This document shows positions 18,808 to 27,725 of a DNA stretch of 64,000 nt, piece after piece. The notes under the pieces are model-generated. The model was not told where the DNA came from, did no database searches, and saw nothing but the letters and a program-made list of their open reading frames with translations. Source of the DNA: Streptococcus suis (GTDB lineage: Bacteria > Bacillota > Bacilli > Lactobacillales > Streptococcaceae); contig NZ_POIZ01000028.1 in assembly GCF_002960425.1 (NCBI RefSeq), forward strand, positions 1 to 64,000, given 5' to 3'. The first letter of the stretch is position 1. Every line of letters starts with the position of its first letter. Made by a program: the position numbers and the translations under genes.

Positions 18808-18898
18808 ACTTTAGCTTGTGATTTATATAAAAACCAAACCATAATCTTCTTTATAAGACTAATGTTTCGACTTCACATTCTGTTTCTTGGCGCAGGCT

Positions 18899-19142
18899 GA
18901 AACAGTCTATCCCCAGACTGTTTCCTCGCTATCCTATTTCTCGGCTCGGGCTGAAACAGTCTCTCCCCAGACTGTTTCACTCCCCCAGACCTTAATTCGT
19001 TCTTCTATTTTCATGCTCATGATTCAAGCTCCACCGGACTTGGTTTTGCTCTCCTATTTTCAAGCAAAAGATAAAAAGGTCCACTGGACCTTAATTCGCT
19101 TTCTTGTTTTCAGGCTCATGATAAAAAGGTCCACTGGACCTT
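18899..19142. repeat. Tandem array of about five degenerate 50-bp hairpin units
   Basis: Each unit has a loosely conserved lead (CTATTTTCAxGCTCATGAT-like) followed by a hairpin: GAAACAGTCT/AGACTGTTTC at 18899-18924 and 18953-18978, a weaker CAAGCTCC/GGACTTG unit at about 19024-19042, and AAGGTCCA/TGGACCTT at 19076-19092 and 19126-19142. Spacing is 50 to 54 bp within like pairs. Stem sequences differ between units but pairing is kept. The array fills the gap between comX and yrzB and contains no gene. Confidence 0.75.
19126..19142 (-). terminator. Terminator after yrzB
   Basis: AAGGTCCA/TGGACCTT hairpin directly at the yrzB stop codon with A-run before and T-run after on the minus strand. It is also the last unit of the repeat array. 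Confidence 0.75.
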
Positions 19143-19143
19143 T

Positions 19144-19461
19144 TTATTCCTCCATAAAGCTGTTGAAGACTTCTTCAATCATATCCCATTCTGCTGTTGC
19201 GTCTTCTGGGATTGGTTGGAGGTCGCCTTCTGTGCCGTTCTCATTTTCAATGTATGAGTAGGCTTGAATTTCAACTTCTCCGTTCTCATCTTCTTCTGCG
19301 CTTGCAGGAATTAAGAGAACGTAGTTTTTACCAAATTCTTCTTGACCGTCAATTGTCAATAAAATTTCAAAAAGTGTTTCATTACCTTGGTCGTCTACCA
19401 AAGTAATCAATTCACGTTCGTCGTGATTGTGGTCGTGTTCATGGTCATGATGATGTGCCAT
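19144..19461 (-). CDS. DUF1292 family protein (YrzB-like)
   Basis: Small acidic cytoplasmic protein of 105 residues, function unknown. The N-terminus is a histidine/aspartate stretch ([13 protein letters not shown]) likely able to bind metal. It is followed by the DUF1292 core ([36 protein letters not shown]). It is encoded 11 nt after ruvX in the conserved ireB-ruvX-yrzB operon of Firmicutes. Confidence 0.85.
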   Translation of the reverse strand: MAHHHDHEHDHNHDERELITLVDDQGNETLFEILLTIDGQEEFGKNYVLLIPASAEEDENGEVEIQAYSYIENENGTEGDLQPIPEDATAEWDMIEEVFNSFMEE

Positions 19462-19472
19462 TAGTATCTCCT

Positions 19473-19892
19473 TTAAAATGTTCTATCTAAATAATTTTGT
19501 AAAATCAGCTGGGCTGCTAATTTGTCGATAACTTTTTTACGTTTTCCGCGACTGATATCTGCCTGCTCAATCAGCATGCGCTCTGCCGCTACGGTTGTTA
19601 ACCGTTCGTCCTGGTAATCAACTGGTAGTTTGTATTGTTCAATCAATAAATTTCCATAGGCCTGACTAGCTTCGACACGAGGTCCGCTAGTATTATTCAT
19701 ATTCTTAGGTAGGCCTACAACAAACTTATCAACCTTATATTGTTCAACCAACTCAGTTAAACGTTGAAAACCAAATTCACCCTTTTCTTCGTCAATTGGG
19801 ATGATTTCCAAACCTTGAGCTGTAAATCCCAAGGGATCTGAAATAGCTACTCCAACCGTCTTTGAACCGACATCTAATCCCATTATTCTCAT
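19473..19892 (-). CDS. ruvX: RuvX/YqgF family nuclease (putative Holliday junction resolvase)
   Basis: RNase H-fold nuclease; proposed roles are Holliday junction resolution and 16S rRNA 5' end maturation. It is 139 residues with catalytic Asp7 in [16 protein letters not shown], the [15 protein letters not shown] motif and [13 protein letters not shown]. Its start overlaps the ireB stop by one base, so the two are translationally coupled. Confidence 0.9.
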   Translation of the reverse strand: MRIMGLDVGSKTVGVAISDPLGFTAQGLEIIPIDEEKGEFGFQRLTELVEQYKVDKFVVGLPKNMNNTSGPRVEASQAYGNLLIEQYKLPVDYQDERLTTVAAERMLIEQADISRGKRKKVIDKLAAQLILQNYLDRTF

Positions 19893-20158
19893 TAGAGGTC
19901 AATCCCATTCCCTTTCAGGTAGTAACGCACCAATTCTTCGATGATTTCATCGCGTTCATGTTTGCGAATTTGATTGCGGGCATCATTGTAGCGAGGAATA
20001 TAAGCAGGGTCCCCACTTAATACATAGCCAATGATTTGGTTGATTGGATTATAGCCTTTTTCCTCCAATGAACGATAAACACTGGTCAAGGTTTGACTAA
20101 TTTCTTGCTTATCTGTGTCATCCAGACGAAAGCGAACTGTTTCTTCTGTGAATCCCAT
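19892..20158 (-). CDS. ireB: IreB family regulatory phosphoprotein (UPF0297)
   Basis: 88-residue protein. In Enterococcus faecalis the homologue is phosphorylated by the IreK kinase and limits cephalosporin tolerance; the phosphorylated threonines correspond to Thr4 and Thr7 of [10 protein letters not shown] here. The ATG at 20156-20158 with AAGGTG upstream is preferred over the in-frame ATG 18 nt earlier. Head of the ireB-ruvX-yrzB operon. Confidence 0.88.
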   Translation of the reverse strand: MGFTEETVRFRLDDTDKQEISQTLTSVYRSLEEKGYNPINQIIGYVLSGDPAYIPRYNDARNQIRKHERDEIIEELVRYYLKGNGIDL

Positions 20159-20233
20159 ACTTACACCTTCTTTCAATTTTTATTCATCTTCATTATATCA
20201 TATTTCCAGAGCAAGCACAAAGAAAGTGTAAAA

Positions 20234-20254
20234 AGAACCCTGAAACAGAGTTCT
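20234..20254 (-). terminator. Terminator after spx
   Basis: AGAAC-C-CTG paired with CAG-A-GTTCT, one internal mismatch, followed on the minus strand by TTTTTA. Confidence 0.75.
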
Positions 20255-20263
20255 TCCTCACTC

Positions 20264-20662
20264 TTATAAGGCTGCTCGCATACGAGCTTGAGCGTTCTCT
20301 ACATTGCGAACCGCTCGTGGTAAGAAGGCGCGAATGTCATCTTCTTTATATCCAACCTGCAATCGTTTCTCGTCAATCAGAATTGGACTTTTCAAAATAC
20401 GTGGATTAGAAGTAATCAAGTCAATCACTTCATTGACACTCAAATCTTCGATATCAAAGTCCAAACTCTTAGCATAGCGATTTTTTGACGATACAATACT
20501 TGCAATGCCATTTTCCGTCTTGGTCAAGATATTTAAAATTTCTTCCTTGGTGATTGCCTCTTTAGCTAGGTTATGTTCGTTATAGGACAATTGATGGGCA
20601 TTCAACCAGTTCTTTGCTTTCTTACAAGAAGTACAACTAGATACTGTATAAATTTTAATCAT
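20264..20662 (-). CDS. spxA: Spx-family transcriptional regulator
   Basis: ArsC-fold protein that binds the RNA polymerase alpha C-terminal domain and controls disulfide and oxidative stress genes. It is 132 residues with the redox switch Cys10-Thr-Ser-Cys13 and the RILKSPILID motif near residue 89. It is transcribed alone between the recA terminator and its own terminator, from an extended -10 promoter (TGGTATAAT, -10 at 20706-20711). Streptococci usually have two Spx paralogues; which of them this is cannot be decided here. Confidence 0.88.
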   Translation of the reverse strand: MIKIYTVSSCTSCKKAKNWLNAHQLSYNEHNLAKEAITKEEILNILTKTENGIASIVSSKNRYAKSLDFDIEDLSVNEVIDLITSNPRILKSPILIDEKRLQVGYKEDDIRAFLPRAVRNVENAQARMRAAL

Positions 20663-20705
20663 GTAGTCACTCCTTTGCTACATCTTAGTAAGCACATTAT
20701 AAACT

Positions 20706-20711
20706 ATTATA
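20706..20711 (-). promoter_or_regulatory. -10 element of the spx promoter
   Basis: TATAAT preceded by TGG (extended -10). No good -35 is visible at 17 bp, which is common with extended -10 promoters. Confidence 0.5.
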
Positions 20712-20788
20712 CCACAAATTCCATCCGTCTGTAGACCTATTTTTAAAAAAACTTTAAATTTTGGGGCGAATATTCGTTTTTTAATCAG

Positions 20789-20817
20789 AAAAAAGTCTGG
20801 ATAACCCAAACTTTTTT
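20789..20817 (-). terminator. Terminator after recA
   Basis: AAAAAAGT and ACTTTTTT arms with an inner GG/CC pair; the T-run makes it efficient on the minus strand. Confidence 0.75.
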
Positions 20818-20822
20818 CGCTT

Positions 20823-21974
20823 TTATTCTTCTAATTCAATACCGCCATCCAAGTCCAAAATAACATCTTGAACCTCTTCGATTGCAACAGGAGCCTCTTC
20901 TGTCACGACTTCTGGTGTTTCCTCACCTTCAATCAAGCCGTAGTGAACACGGATTTTGCGGTCAATTTCGTCAAAGACTTCTGGATGTTCAACGAGATAC
21001 TTCTTAGCATTCTCAGAGCCTTGTCCGATTTTTTCGCCATTATATGAATACCATGCACCAGCTTTTTTGATAAAACCAAGATTGGTTCCAATCTCAATCA
21101 ATTCACCTGTACGAGAAATTCCTTCACCATACATGATTTCAACAACAACCTCTTTAAAGGGAGGGGCTACCTTGTTCTTCACGATCTTGACCTTGGTTTC
21201 CTTACCAACGTTTTGATCTTTTTGGTCACCAGTACCCTTGATTTGCGTATTTCCACGGACATCCATACGAACAGAAGCATAGAACTTAAGGGCACGTCCA
21301 CCAGGCGTTGTTTCAGGGTTACCAAACATAACCCCAACTTTTTCACGCAATTGGTTAATGAAAATAGCTACTGTCTTGGTTTTGTTAATAGAAGCACCAA
21401 GTTTGCGCATGGCCTGGCTCATCATGCGAGCCTGCAAACCAACGTGGCTATCGCCGATATCACCGTCAATTTCTGCACGAGGTACAAGAGCTGCAACAGA
21501 GTCCACAACAACCAAATCAACCGCACCTGAGTCAATCAACTTACCAGCGATTTCTAGACCTTGCTCCCCTGAGTCTGGCTGTGACAAGAGCAACTCATCG
21601 ATGTTTACACCAAGAGCCGCTGCATAGGCTGGATCCAAGGCGTGTTCCGCATCGATAAAGGCAGCGATCCCACCATCTTTCTGAGCCTGAGCTACTGCGT
21701 GCAAAGCAACGGTTGTCTTACCTGAACTTTCCGGACCATAAATTTCCACAATACGCCCTTTAGGATAGCCACCTGCACCTAGTGCAATATCGATAGATAG
21801 ACTACCTGAGCTCATCACCTGAACTTTCTGTTCAGCACGCTCTCCCAAGCGCATCACCGCACCCTTACCAAAATCTTTTTCAATAGCTTTAAGGGCATCG
21901 TCGAGCGCCTTTTTACGCTCATCTCCAAATTTCTTTGTAATTTCTTCTAATTTTTTAGCAGGTTTTTTAGCCAA
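20823..21974 (-). CDS. recA: Recombinase RecA, TTG start
   Basis: DNA-dependent ATPase for homologous recombination, SOS induction and transformation. It is 383 residues with Walker A GPESSGKT at 80-87, the [11 protein letters not shown] Walker B and the L2 loop region [22 protein letters not shown]. It has an acidic C-terminal tail rich in Glu and Val. The start codon is TTG (21972-21974) with GGAG 6 nt upstream. It has its own promoter after cinA; in other streptococci the cinA-recA unit is also induced during competence. Confidence 0.97.
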   Translation of the reverse strand: MAKKPAKKLEEITKKFGDERKKALDDALKAIEKDFGKGAVMRLGERAEQKVQVMSSGSLSIDIALGAGGYPKGRIVEIYGPESSGKTTVALHAVAQAQKDGGIAAFIDAEHALDPAYAAALGVNIDELLLSQPDSGEQGLEIAGKLIDSGAVDLVVVDSVAALVPRAEIDGDIGDSHVGLQARMMSQAMRKLGASINKTKTVAIFINQLREKVGVMFGNPETTPGGRALKFYASVRMDVRGNTQIKGTGDQKDQNVGKETKVKIVKNKVAPPFKEVVVEIMYGEGISRTGELIEIGTNLGFIKKAGAWYSYNGEKIGQGSENAKKYLVEHPEVFDEIDRKIRVHYGLIEGEETPEVVTEEAPVAIEEVQDVILDLDGGIELEE

Positions 21975-22003
21975 TGCTGTTCTCCTCTTTTCTTAATCAA
22001 ACT

Positions 22004-22032
22004 ATTATAGCAAAATTCTTTTCTTTCACAAA
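22004..22032 (-). promoter_or_regulatory. recA promoter
   Basis: TATAAT at 22004-22009 with TTTGTG 17 bp upstream, in the 51-bp gap between cinA and recA. I see no LexA-like or cin-box site in this gap. Confidence 0.55.
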
Positions 22033-23207
22033 GTGTTTCGTACAAAATCTAAGGCTTGCAAGCAAGCTAATTGGCGGATGTGTTGCCAGGAGTAGCCACC
22101 CAAGTCAACCTCTTTTTGGGAAATGCCAGAGGTGCTAGCCAAGGCTAGATATACCTTTGCAAGAACGTTATCCTCTGTCGACTCAGGCTTAATAAGTACC
22201 GACACAGCCAGTCCCAAATCAGCCTGTAGCTCCTCACGAATGCCATCAGCTTCTTCTGAGCACCTGCCCGATTCTGTACCTAACTGACCGATGACTTTTC
22301 CACCGCTAAAATAAGGTTGCCCAGCCAAAGCCAAACTGACTTCTGACTGTAAAAGTCCGCCTATTCCCTGTTCGACGATGGCTATTCTTTTATTCTTTTC
22401 CACCAATCGCTCTGCTACTGTCTGTACTAGACTATTTTCCTCACCGTAAGCATAGAAATATTCTCTCAGTTTATCACGTTGTAAGATGTCTTCTTCCAAC
22501 TGTTTCAGACGCAAATCCGCTTCTTCTTGACTGTTTGCCTTGGTAGATAAACGCAAGGTCACTTCACCAACCTTGGCATAGGGGGCAAGAGTTGGGTCAG
22601 TTTGTTTGTCAATCAAATCAGCTAAAATCGTCACCAACTGACTTTCGCCAATACCAAAAAAGCGTAGAACACGAGAATAGAGTTGCTGACTTGACTGGTT
22701 AAGCAAAGGTTGTAAACTTTCTGTAAACATGGCTCTAAGTTCACTTGGAGGGCCTGGCAATACTACATAAGATACCCCATTTTGCTCAATCAAGCCTCCT
22801 ACTGCCAAACCTGCTGGATTTTGCAAAGCCTGACTTCCCTCAACGATTTGTGCTTGGCGTTCATTATTGGGCGTGCGGACACGACCCGGTCGGCTGGCAA
22901 AGAATCGGTCTAATTTTGCCATGGCTTTTTCATCAAAGACCAATTTTCTACCTAAGAAGGCTGCCAAGGTCTGCTTAGTCAAGTCATCTTCTGTTGGCCC
23001 CAGTCCTCCACAGAGAATAACTAGCTCACTGCGCTTGCTGGCTACCTCCAGTACAGACAAAAGCCTCTGTTCATTATCTCCAACAGCTGTGTGGAAGTAA
23101 ACATCAATTCCCAGCTCTGCGCATTTCTCCGAAAGGAACTGGGCATTGGTATTGACGATTTGACCTGTCAGGATTTCCGTTCCAACGGCGATTAGTTCTG
23201 CTTTCAT
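22026..23207 (-). CDS. cinA: Competence/damage-inducible protein CinA
   Basis: 393 residues. The N-terminal MoCF-like domain has GGLGPTEDDLTKQTLAAFLGR (68-88), and the C-terminal half is CinA/PncC-like. In S. pneumoniae CinA brings RecA to the membrane during transformation. Odd feature: where the family's nicotinamide-nucleotide deamidase motif reads AES-x-TGG, this protein has VEQGIGG (278-284), so the catalytic serine seems absent. The start is the ATG at 23205-23207 with GGAGG upstream, not the longer frame. It lies between tag and recA. Confidence 0.92.
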   Translation of the reverse strand: MKAELIAVGTEILTGQIVNTNAQFLSEKCAELGIDVYFHTAVGDNEQRLLSVLEVASKRSELVILCGGLGPTEDDLTKQTLAAFLGRKLVFDEKAMAKLDRFFASRPGRVRTPNNERQAQIVEGSQALQNPAGLAVGGLIEQNGVSYVVLPGPPSELRAMFTESLQPLLNQSSQQLYSRVLRFFGIGESQLVTILADLIDKQTDPTLAPYAKVGEVTLRLSTKANSQEEADLRLKQLEEDILQRDKLREYFYAYGEENSLVQTVAERLVEKNKRIAIVEQGIGGLLQSEVSLALAGQPYFSGGKVIGQLGTESGRCSEEADGIREELQADLGLAVSVLIKPESTEDNVLAKVYLALASTSGISQKEVDLGGYSWQHIRQLACLQALDFVRNTL

Positions 23208-23243
23208 ATTCCTCCTCTGTCTAAGGTGCGATTGCTCGCTCAT

Positions 23244-23813
23244 CTAATTAGTTCGTAATGGATTTCGAAAATCACAAGTTTCTTCATGTTCATTCAACAG
23301 ACCTGCTGCCTGTAAATAAGAATAAACACAGACAGGACCGACGAATTTAAAGCCTCGCTTTTTCAAATCTTTGGACAAGCGTTCGGATAGGTCATTCTTG
23401 GTCGGCAAGTCTCGAAAGGACTTGACAGGGTTAGCAAGCGATGTAAAGTTAACCCAAGACCAGAGATAGTGATCAAAAGTTCCGAATTCCTCTTGTACTC
23501 GAAGAAAGGCCTGGGCATTGGCACGGGTAGCGTACAGCTTTGCCTTGTGGCGAATGATGTCGGGATTGGCAAGAAGACCGTCTAACTCGCTATCGGTCAT
23601 GGCCGCAACCTTTTTAATGTCGTAATCGAAAAAAGCAGAGCGAAAAGCCTGGCGTTTGTTGAGAACAATTTCCCAGGAGAGTCCAGCTTGGTAGGATTCC
23701 AAGCAAAGCAACTCAAACAGAGCCTGCTCATCATGTAGCGGCTTGCCCCATTCTTCATCATGGTAGGCAATATAGAGTGGATTGTTGGGATTGACCCACG
23801 CACAACGGGACAT
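23244..23813 (-). CDS. tag: DNA-3-methyladenine glycosylase I
   Basis: Removes 3-methyladenine from alkylated DNA. It is 189 residues from the ATG at 23811-23813 (AAAGGGA upstream). MSRCAWVN at the start supplies the zinc ligand Cys4, with His18 in AYHDEEWG and a second His-x3-Cys pair in HEETCDF near the C-terminus. LCLESYQAGLSWEIVLNKR is the conserved core. It sits between an unknown gene and cinA. Confidence 0.93.
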   Translation of the reverse strand: MSRCAWVNPNNPLYIAYHDEEWGKPLHDEQALFELLCLESYQAGLSWEIVLNKRQAFRSAFFDYDIKKVAAMTDSELDGLLANPDIIRHKAKLYATRANAQAFLRVQEEFGTFDHYLWSWVNFTSLANPVKSFRDLPTKNDLSERLSKDLKKRGFKFVGPVCVYSYLQAAGLLNEHEETCDFRNPLRTN

Positions 23814-23830
23814 ATTTTCCCTTTCTAGCA

Positions 23831-24472
23831 TTAACGAATGGCAGTCTGATAAGCATTATAGAGCAATCCTATCAAATCTAGACAAGCTTTATAAGCTTGA
23901 ACGAGCTCTTCATTTTGAGACAGAAGTACATAAGCCTCTTGCTCCAATATCTGCCTCAGAGGTTCTACCTTACCCTCATAGGCCATATAATCAACTGTTT
24001 TTAGATAGGCTTGATAATTTTCCAGGATTGATACATATGAACCACTCCTATCGCGTAGCTCCGCCTTTCTCACTTGTTCACGATAGTGTCTTTGTAAAAA
24101 ATAAGCAAAATGTCCGCCAGAATGTTCATCTTTCTGTTTAATTTGCAGACCCGTGTATGTATCCCAATAACCGACATAATTCGGTATTAGAGAAGCAGTC
24201 AGACGACCAGAATAGGTATAGCCGAGATGATGGAGTGTCCCAAGGCGAACATAGTCCTGTTGATCCGCCATCAAGGCCTTATAGATGGACGATATTTTTT
24301 CCGTGTCTTTCAAAGATGCTCGAGCTTCAAAAAAGTGGTAATTGGGGTCTATACGTCCTATGACGACAACCTCTTCATGAGGCATATAGTGATAATCAAT
24401 AGAAAATTCTTTCCCTGACAAAGGATAATTTGGTCTATGGCTAGTCCCAGCATGTATCAAATTTAATCTCAT
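23831..24472 (-). CDS. Conserved protein of unknown function
   Basis: 213 residues, soluble by sequence, no family recognised. The N-terminal half has MPHEEVVVIGRIDPNYHFFEAR and LRLGTLHHLGYTYSGR-like segments; the C-terminal third is mostly helical (QAYLKTVDYMAYEGKVEPLRQILEQEAY). The ATG at 24470-24472 is preferred because GAGGAT stands upstream. It is packed between ruvA (8-nt gap) and tag (17 nt), so it is probably co-transcribed with these DNA repair genes. That is its only functional hint. Confidence 0.75.
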   Translation of the reverse strand: MRLNLIHAGTSHRPNYPLSGKEFSIDYHYMPHEEVVVIGRIDPNYHFFEARASLKDTEKISSIYKALMADQQDYVRLGTLHHLGYTYSGRLTASLIPNYVGYWDTYTGLQIKQKDEHSGGHFAYFLQRHYREQVRKAELRDRSGSYVSILENYQAYLKTVDYMAYEGKVEPLRQILEQEAYVLLSQNEELVQAYKACLDLIGLLYNAYQTAIR

Positions 24473-24480
24473 CACTATCC

Positions 24481-25071
24481 TCACTTCATCAACATCTTGA
24501 GGGCTGACTTGATGTAGTTTTCTGCGGTGTCGTTGGTACCTTCGAAGAATTTCTTGATTTTCTTGAGTTCGGCTGGTCGGTAACCAAGCGCCTCCATGGC
24601 TTCCATAGCTTCATCGAGGGCAACATTTTCACTGGCAGGAGCTACTGGTTGAACAGGTCCTGTTTCCTCACTCATGACAAACTTGCCTTCCAAGTCTAAA
24701 ATCATCTGCTGGGCTGTTTTCTTACCAATCTTTGGAAACTTGGTCAGGTAGGTAATGTTCTTCTGCTCAATAGCACGAACCAAACCGTCATTGTCATCAA
24801 CAGCGATAATTGCTAGAGCCGTTGTCGGACCAATACCCGATACTGAAATCAGGCTGAGAAAAACAGATTTTTCAGCTTCTGTCATAAATCCGTAGAGCAA
24901 GTGAGCATCTTCTCGGATCACCTGATGGGTATAGACAGTCACTTCTTGTTGGACCTGCCCAGAATAAGCGTAGGGATTGGCTACCTGTAAAAGATAACCA
25001 ACTCCGTGCGTTTCTACTACAATATACTTTGCAGTGATTTTAGTTAACATTCCTTTGATATAGTCGTACAT
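24481..25071 (-). CDS. ruvA: Holliday junction DNA helicase subunit RuvA
   Basis: Tetramer that holds the four-way junction and loads RuvB. It is 196 residues with an N-terminal OB fold ([30 protein letters not shown]), the tandem helix-hairpin-helix motifs [14 protein letters not shown] and [14 protein letters not shown], and the RuvB-binding domain III at the C-terminus ([16 protein letters not shown]). Its partner ruvB is at 41606. Confidence 0.97.
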   Translation of the reverse strand: MYDYIKGMLTKITAKYIVVETHGVGYLLQVANPYAYSGQVQQEVTVYTHQVIREDAHLLYGFMTEAEKSVFLSLISVSGIGPTTALAIIAVDDNDGLVRAIEQKNITYLTKFPKIGKKTAQQMILDLEGKFVMSEETGPVQPVAPASENVALDEAMEAMEALGYRPAELKKIKKFFEGTNDTAENYIKSALKMLMK

Positions 25072-25116
25072 ATTTTCCTCTATCTATCCATTAATTCCCT
25101 TTATTGTACCATAAAA

Positions 25117-25140
25117 AGCCTCGCTATTGATAGCGAAGCT
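25117..25140 (-). terminator. Terminator after the CPBP protease gene
   Basis: Stem of TCGCTAT/ATAGCGA extended by AGC/GCT, then TTTTTA on the minus strand. A TACAAT -10 for ruvA lies immediately downstream (25104-25109). Confidence 0.75.
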
Positions 25141-25145
25141 GGGTT

Positions 25146-25793
25146 TCAATATCCGATGGATAGGTTACCTAAGCAATGAACGAACATTGGGTAGAAAAGA
25201 TTATCTGTTCTCTGATAGAGATAGCCCAAGTAAATACCTGAACAAATCTGAGGAATTGTACTGATAATTTCTGAACTGTCCAGAGATCTAGCATGTCCTA
25301 ATCCAAAAATGAGACCTTGCAAGACAATAGCCAACCATGGATTCAAAATATTTTTCAGACTATCCTGTAAAAATTTCCGATAAAAAAGTTCTTCAACAAT
25401 CGGACCAATGATGCCCACTATTAGCAAAAAGATTGGAAGTGGGAAGATTTGGTTGATCTTGTCAACTGCTGTAACGTTACCTATACCTTCTGAGATATGA
25501 AGTGATTTCATTAGCATGTATTGGAAAAAGCTTCCGCCATACATGACCAAAAAGTCTGCGAGATAAAACAAGGGGAATTGATAAAGCAGTTTCCAGCTCC
25601 GCATTTTTCCAAAATCAGTCCAAAGAAGCTCCTTATAGTAGTATATGCCAAGTGCAAATAGCAAGACATAACTAGCAAGCTGGTAGTAAAGACTATAAGT
25701 CGGACTAAGCCCTAAATAACGGTGAAACTTGACTAGTAGATGGAGTACGCCAAGAACAATAAATGCAATAAATAGCCGATCTTTTCGGACCAT
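25146..25793 (-). CDS. CPBP-family intramembrane glutamic endopeptidase
   Basis: Polytopic membrane protein of 215 residues with about six hydrophobic segments. The CPBP/CAAX active-site motifs are all present: Glu134-Glu135 and Arg139 (PIVEELFYRKF), His167 (FGLGHA), and His206/Asn210 (FVHCLGN). Such proteins cleave prenylated or other membrane substrates, and in Gram-positives some are linked to bacteriocin immunity; the substrate here is unknown. It lies 14 nt after the XRE regulator gene that the mobile element has split, so it has lost its normal upstream promoter. Confidence 0.85.
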   Translation of the reverse strand: MVRKDRLFIAFIVLGVLHLLVKFHRYLGLSPTYSLYYQLASYVLLFALGIYYYKELLWTDFGKMRSWKLLYQFPLFYLADFLVMYGGSFFQYMLMKSLHISEGIGNVTAVDKINQIFPLPIFLLIVGIIGPIVEELFYRKFLQDSLKNILNPWLAIVLQGLIFGLGHARSLDSSEIISTIPQICSGIYLGYLYQRTDNLFYPMFVHCLGNLSIGY

Positions 25794-25807
25794 ACGATGA
25801 CCTCGCT

Positions 25808-26062
25808 TTATAAAGATTTGGTCAACATGAATTCTTGGATAAGGAAACCGATGAGGAGAAAAACGATGAGGAAGGGGAGCAAGAGCGTGGCATTACCACC
25901 AACAAATATACCAAGACTGAATAGGATTAGGAGAATCAAGTAATTTATCCAGACCCGCCTTTTCTTAGCCTTGACTTGTAAGCCAATCAGTTGGTCAAAA
26001 GATAGGTGATAACGTTGGGCAATGCTGACTAGACTGGCACTATCAGGTAAGGTGCGACCCGT
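25808..26062 (-). pseudogene. XRE regulator, C-terminal fragment, cut by the mobile element
   Basis: 84 codons, TGRTLPDSASLVSIAQRYHL..., the second half of a helix-turn-helix domain followed by two hydrophobic segments (WINYLILLILFSLGIFV, LLLPFLIVFLLIGFLI) and the stop. Its missing first 37 codons are at 33497-33628. Joining the two at the shared GAA codon gives an uninterrupted 121-residue regulator reading NWETGRTLPDSASL. Without a start codon this fragment is probably silent. Confidence 0.88.
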
Positions 26063-26080
26063 TTCCCTTAGTTAAAGATA
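26062..26080 (+). other. attL: left junction of the mobile element
   Basis: Core TTTCCC followed inside the element by TTAGTTAAAGATA. The core provides the GAA codon of the disrupted regulator. Confidence 0.75.
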
Positions 26081-26102
26081 TTGTTGGGTATCTCAAGATG
26101 TG

Positions 26103-27725
26103 TCATTCGATTTTGCCGATAAAGCGGTAGAAGATTTCCACTTCCTGTTCCCGGCTTCCGTCCTCACTTTTGACCGCTTCATGGACAAGGATTTTTTCAA
26201 TCAGCGTATTCAGAAGTTCAGCCGTCAATTCTGTGGGATTGACATACTGTTTCATCAGACCTATCCACTTTTCAGCGTCAACCGCTGTCTGGGCGGCGGT
26301 CTCCATCGCTTCGTGAAGCCGTTCAATTTTTACGTCCAATTCTCGCTGTTCGCCCTGATACTTTTCGGACAGCATATTGAAATTGTATTCTGTAATGCGT
26401 CCGGCAGACCAGTCCTCATACATTTTTGCAAACAGGGTGTCTACTTCTGCTTTGCGCTTTTCCGCCTTTTTCAGTTCGGCTGTCTGCCGCTTCCTTGCAG
26501 TATTGCGTTCCTTGTCGCTGGCGTTAAGTAGCCGTTTCAGAAGTTTGTCCCCATCCTGCTGTGCCAGCACAGACCAGTATTGCAGACGGGAAAGGACATA
26601 GGCGTAAAGCACATCATAGCGGATATAGTGCATGGAACACTGGTGCAATCCTTGCCCGTACTTGCTACAATGGTAGTGGGCATAGGGATTTTTGTTCTGG
26701 CTGTTCATACCATAGGCCAGCGACCAGCCGCAGTCCGCACATTTTACCAGCCCGGAAAATATCTGTGTTGTGCCGTTCTTCTGCCGTCTGCGCCTGTTGC
26801 AAATCTGCTCCTGTACTTGACGGAACACATCTTCGGAAATAATCGCTTCGTGGGTGTTCTCCACACGATACCATTCCTCTTTTGGCTTGCGTACTTTCTT
26901 CTTGTTTTTGAATGAAATGTTGGTCTGCTTATTGTGGACGCTGTGTCCGATATAGGTTTCCTCTTTCAGAATACTTTTCACCTGCGCTATCGTCCACGCA
27001 TAGGCTTTTTCCTCCGGCGCTCCGGCATAGATATTTGCGAAAGTGCCGTATCTCTGGAAATTCAGCCAGCCGGGAGTAGGTACTTTTTCTTCGACCAAAA
27101 TCCGTGTAATGCTGGCGGCTCCCCGGCCATGAACGGCAAGGTCAAAAATCTTTTCGATAATCCACCTTGTTTCCGGGTCAATCAGAAGATGGCCTTTCTT
27201 ATCTGGGTCTTTGACATAGCCAAGCGGAGCATAGGCTCCATAGTGTGCGCCATTTGCGAACCGTGTCCGCATGGCCGCCTTTACCTTTTTGCTGGTCTGG
27301 CGGGCGTGCATTTCATTCAGAATGTTGAGGAATGGGGCAAGCTCATTCTCTCCGTTGATGGTGTCCACATTGTCATTGACAGCGATATAGCGGACGCCTT
27401 TGCTGGGAAAGTAGATTTCCGTGTACTGGCCGGTCAGAATGTAGTTTCTGCCTAAGCGGGATAAATCCTTCGTAACAACGCAGTTGATTTTCCCGTCCTC
27501 AATGTCATCAATCATTCTCTGAAAATCCGGCCTGTCAAAGTTCGTTCCAGACCATCCATCGTCGATATATTCATCTATGACATTCAGGCCATGCTCGGCG
27601 GCATATTGCCGGAGCATCATGCGTTGTGTCTGAATACTCCCGCTTTCTCCTTGCAGTTCATCGTCCCGGCTCAATCTCATATAAAGCGCCGTGTTGTAAA
27701 TCGTAGTATTGTAAGGTTGTTTCAC
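26103..27725 (-). CDS. Large serine recombinase (integrase) of the element
   Basis: Catalyses site-specific integration and excision through a Ser-DNA intermediate. It is 540 residues from a GTG start at 27723-27725 with AGGAGG upstream; the ORF opens 11 codons earlier without support. The resolvase domain has Ser19 in ALYMRLSRDDE and the VVTKDLSRLGRNY motif. The recombinase domain follows, then a zinc ribbon (VKCADCGW ... YHCSKYGQGLHQCSMHYIR) and a coiled-coil with many Lys, Glu and Arg (ERNTARKRQTAELKKAEKRKAE). It sits next to the left end, as is usual for integrases. Confidence 0.95.
   Translation of the reverse strand: MKQPYNTTIYNTALYMRLSRDDELQGESGSIQTQRMMLRQYAAEHGLNVIDEYIDDGWSGTNFDRPDFQRMIDDIEDGKINCVVTKDLSRLGRNYILTGQYTEIYFPSKGVRYIAVNDNVDTINGENELAPFLNILNEMHARQTSKKVKAAMRTRFANGAHYGAYAPLGYVKDPDKKGHLLIDPETRWIIEKIFDLAVHGRGAASITRILVEEKVPTPGWLNFQRYGTFANIYAGAPEEKAYAWTIAQVKSILKEETYIGHSVHNKQTNISFKNKKKVRKPKEEWYRVENTHEAIISEDVFRQVQEQICNRRRRQKNGTTQIFSGLVKCADCGWSLAYGMNSQNKNPYAHYHCSKYGQGLHQCSMHYIRYDVLYAYVLSRLQYWSVLAQQDGDKLLKRLLNASDKERNTARKRQTAELKKAEKRKAEVDTLFAKMYEDWSAGRITEYNFNMLSEKYQGEQRELDVKIERLHEAMETAAQTAVDAEKWIGLMKQYVNPTELTAELLNTLIEKILVHEAVKSEDGSREQEVEIFYRFIGKIE

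Noticed and set aside
20766-20780. AACGAATA-like sequence between recA and spx as a cin-box
   Set aside because: One mismatch at the first conserved base, it lies downstream of the recA terminator, and the spx gene has its own -10 closer to the start.
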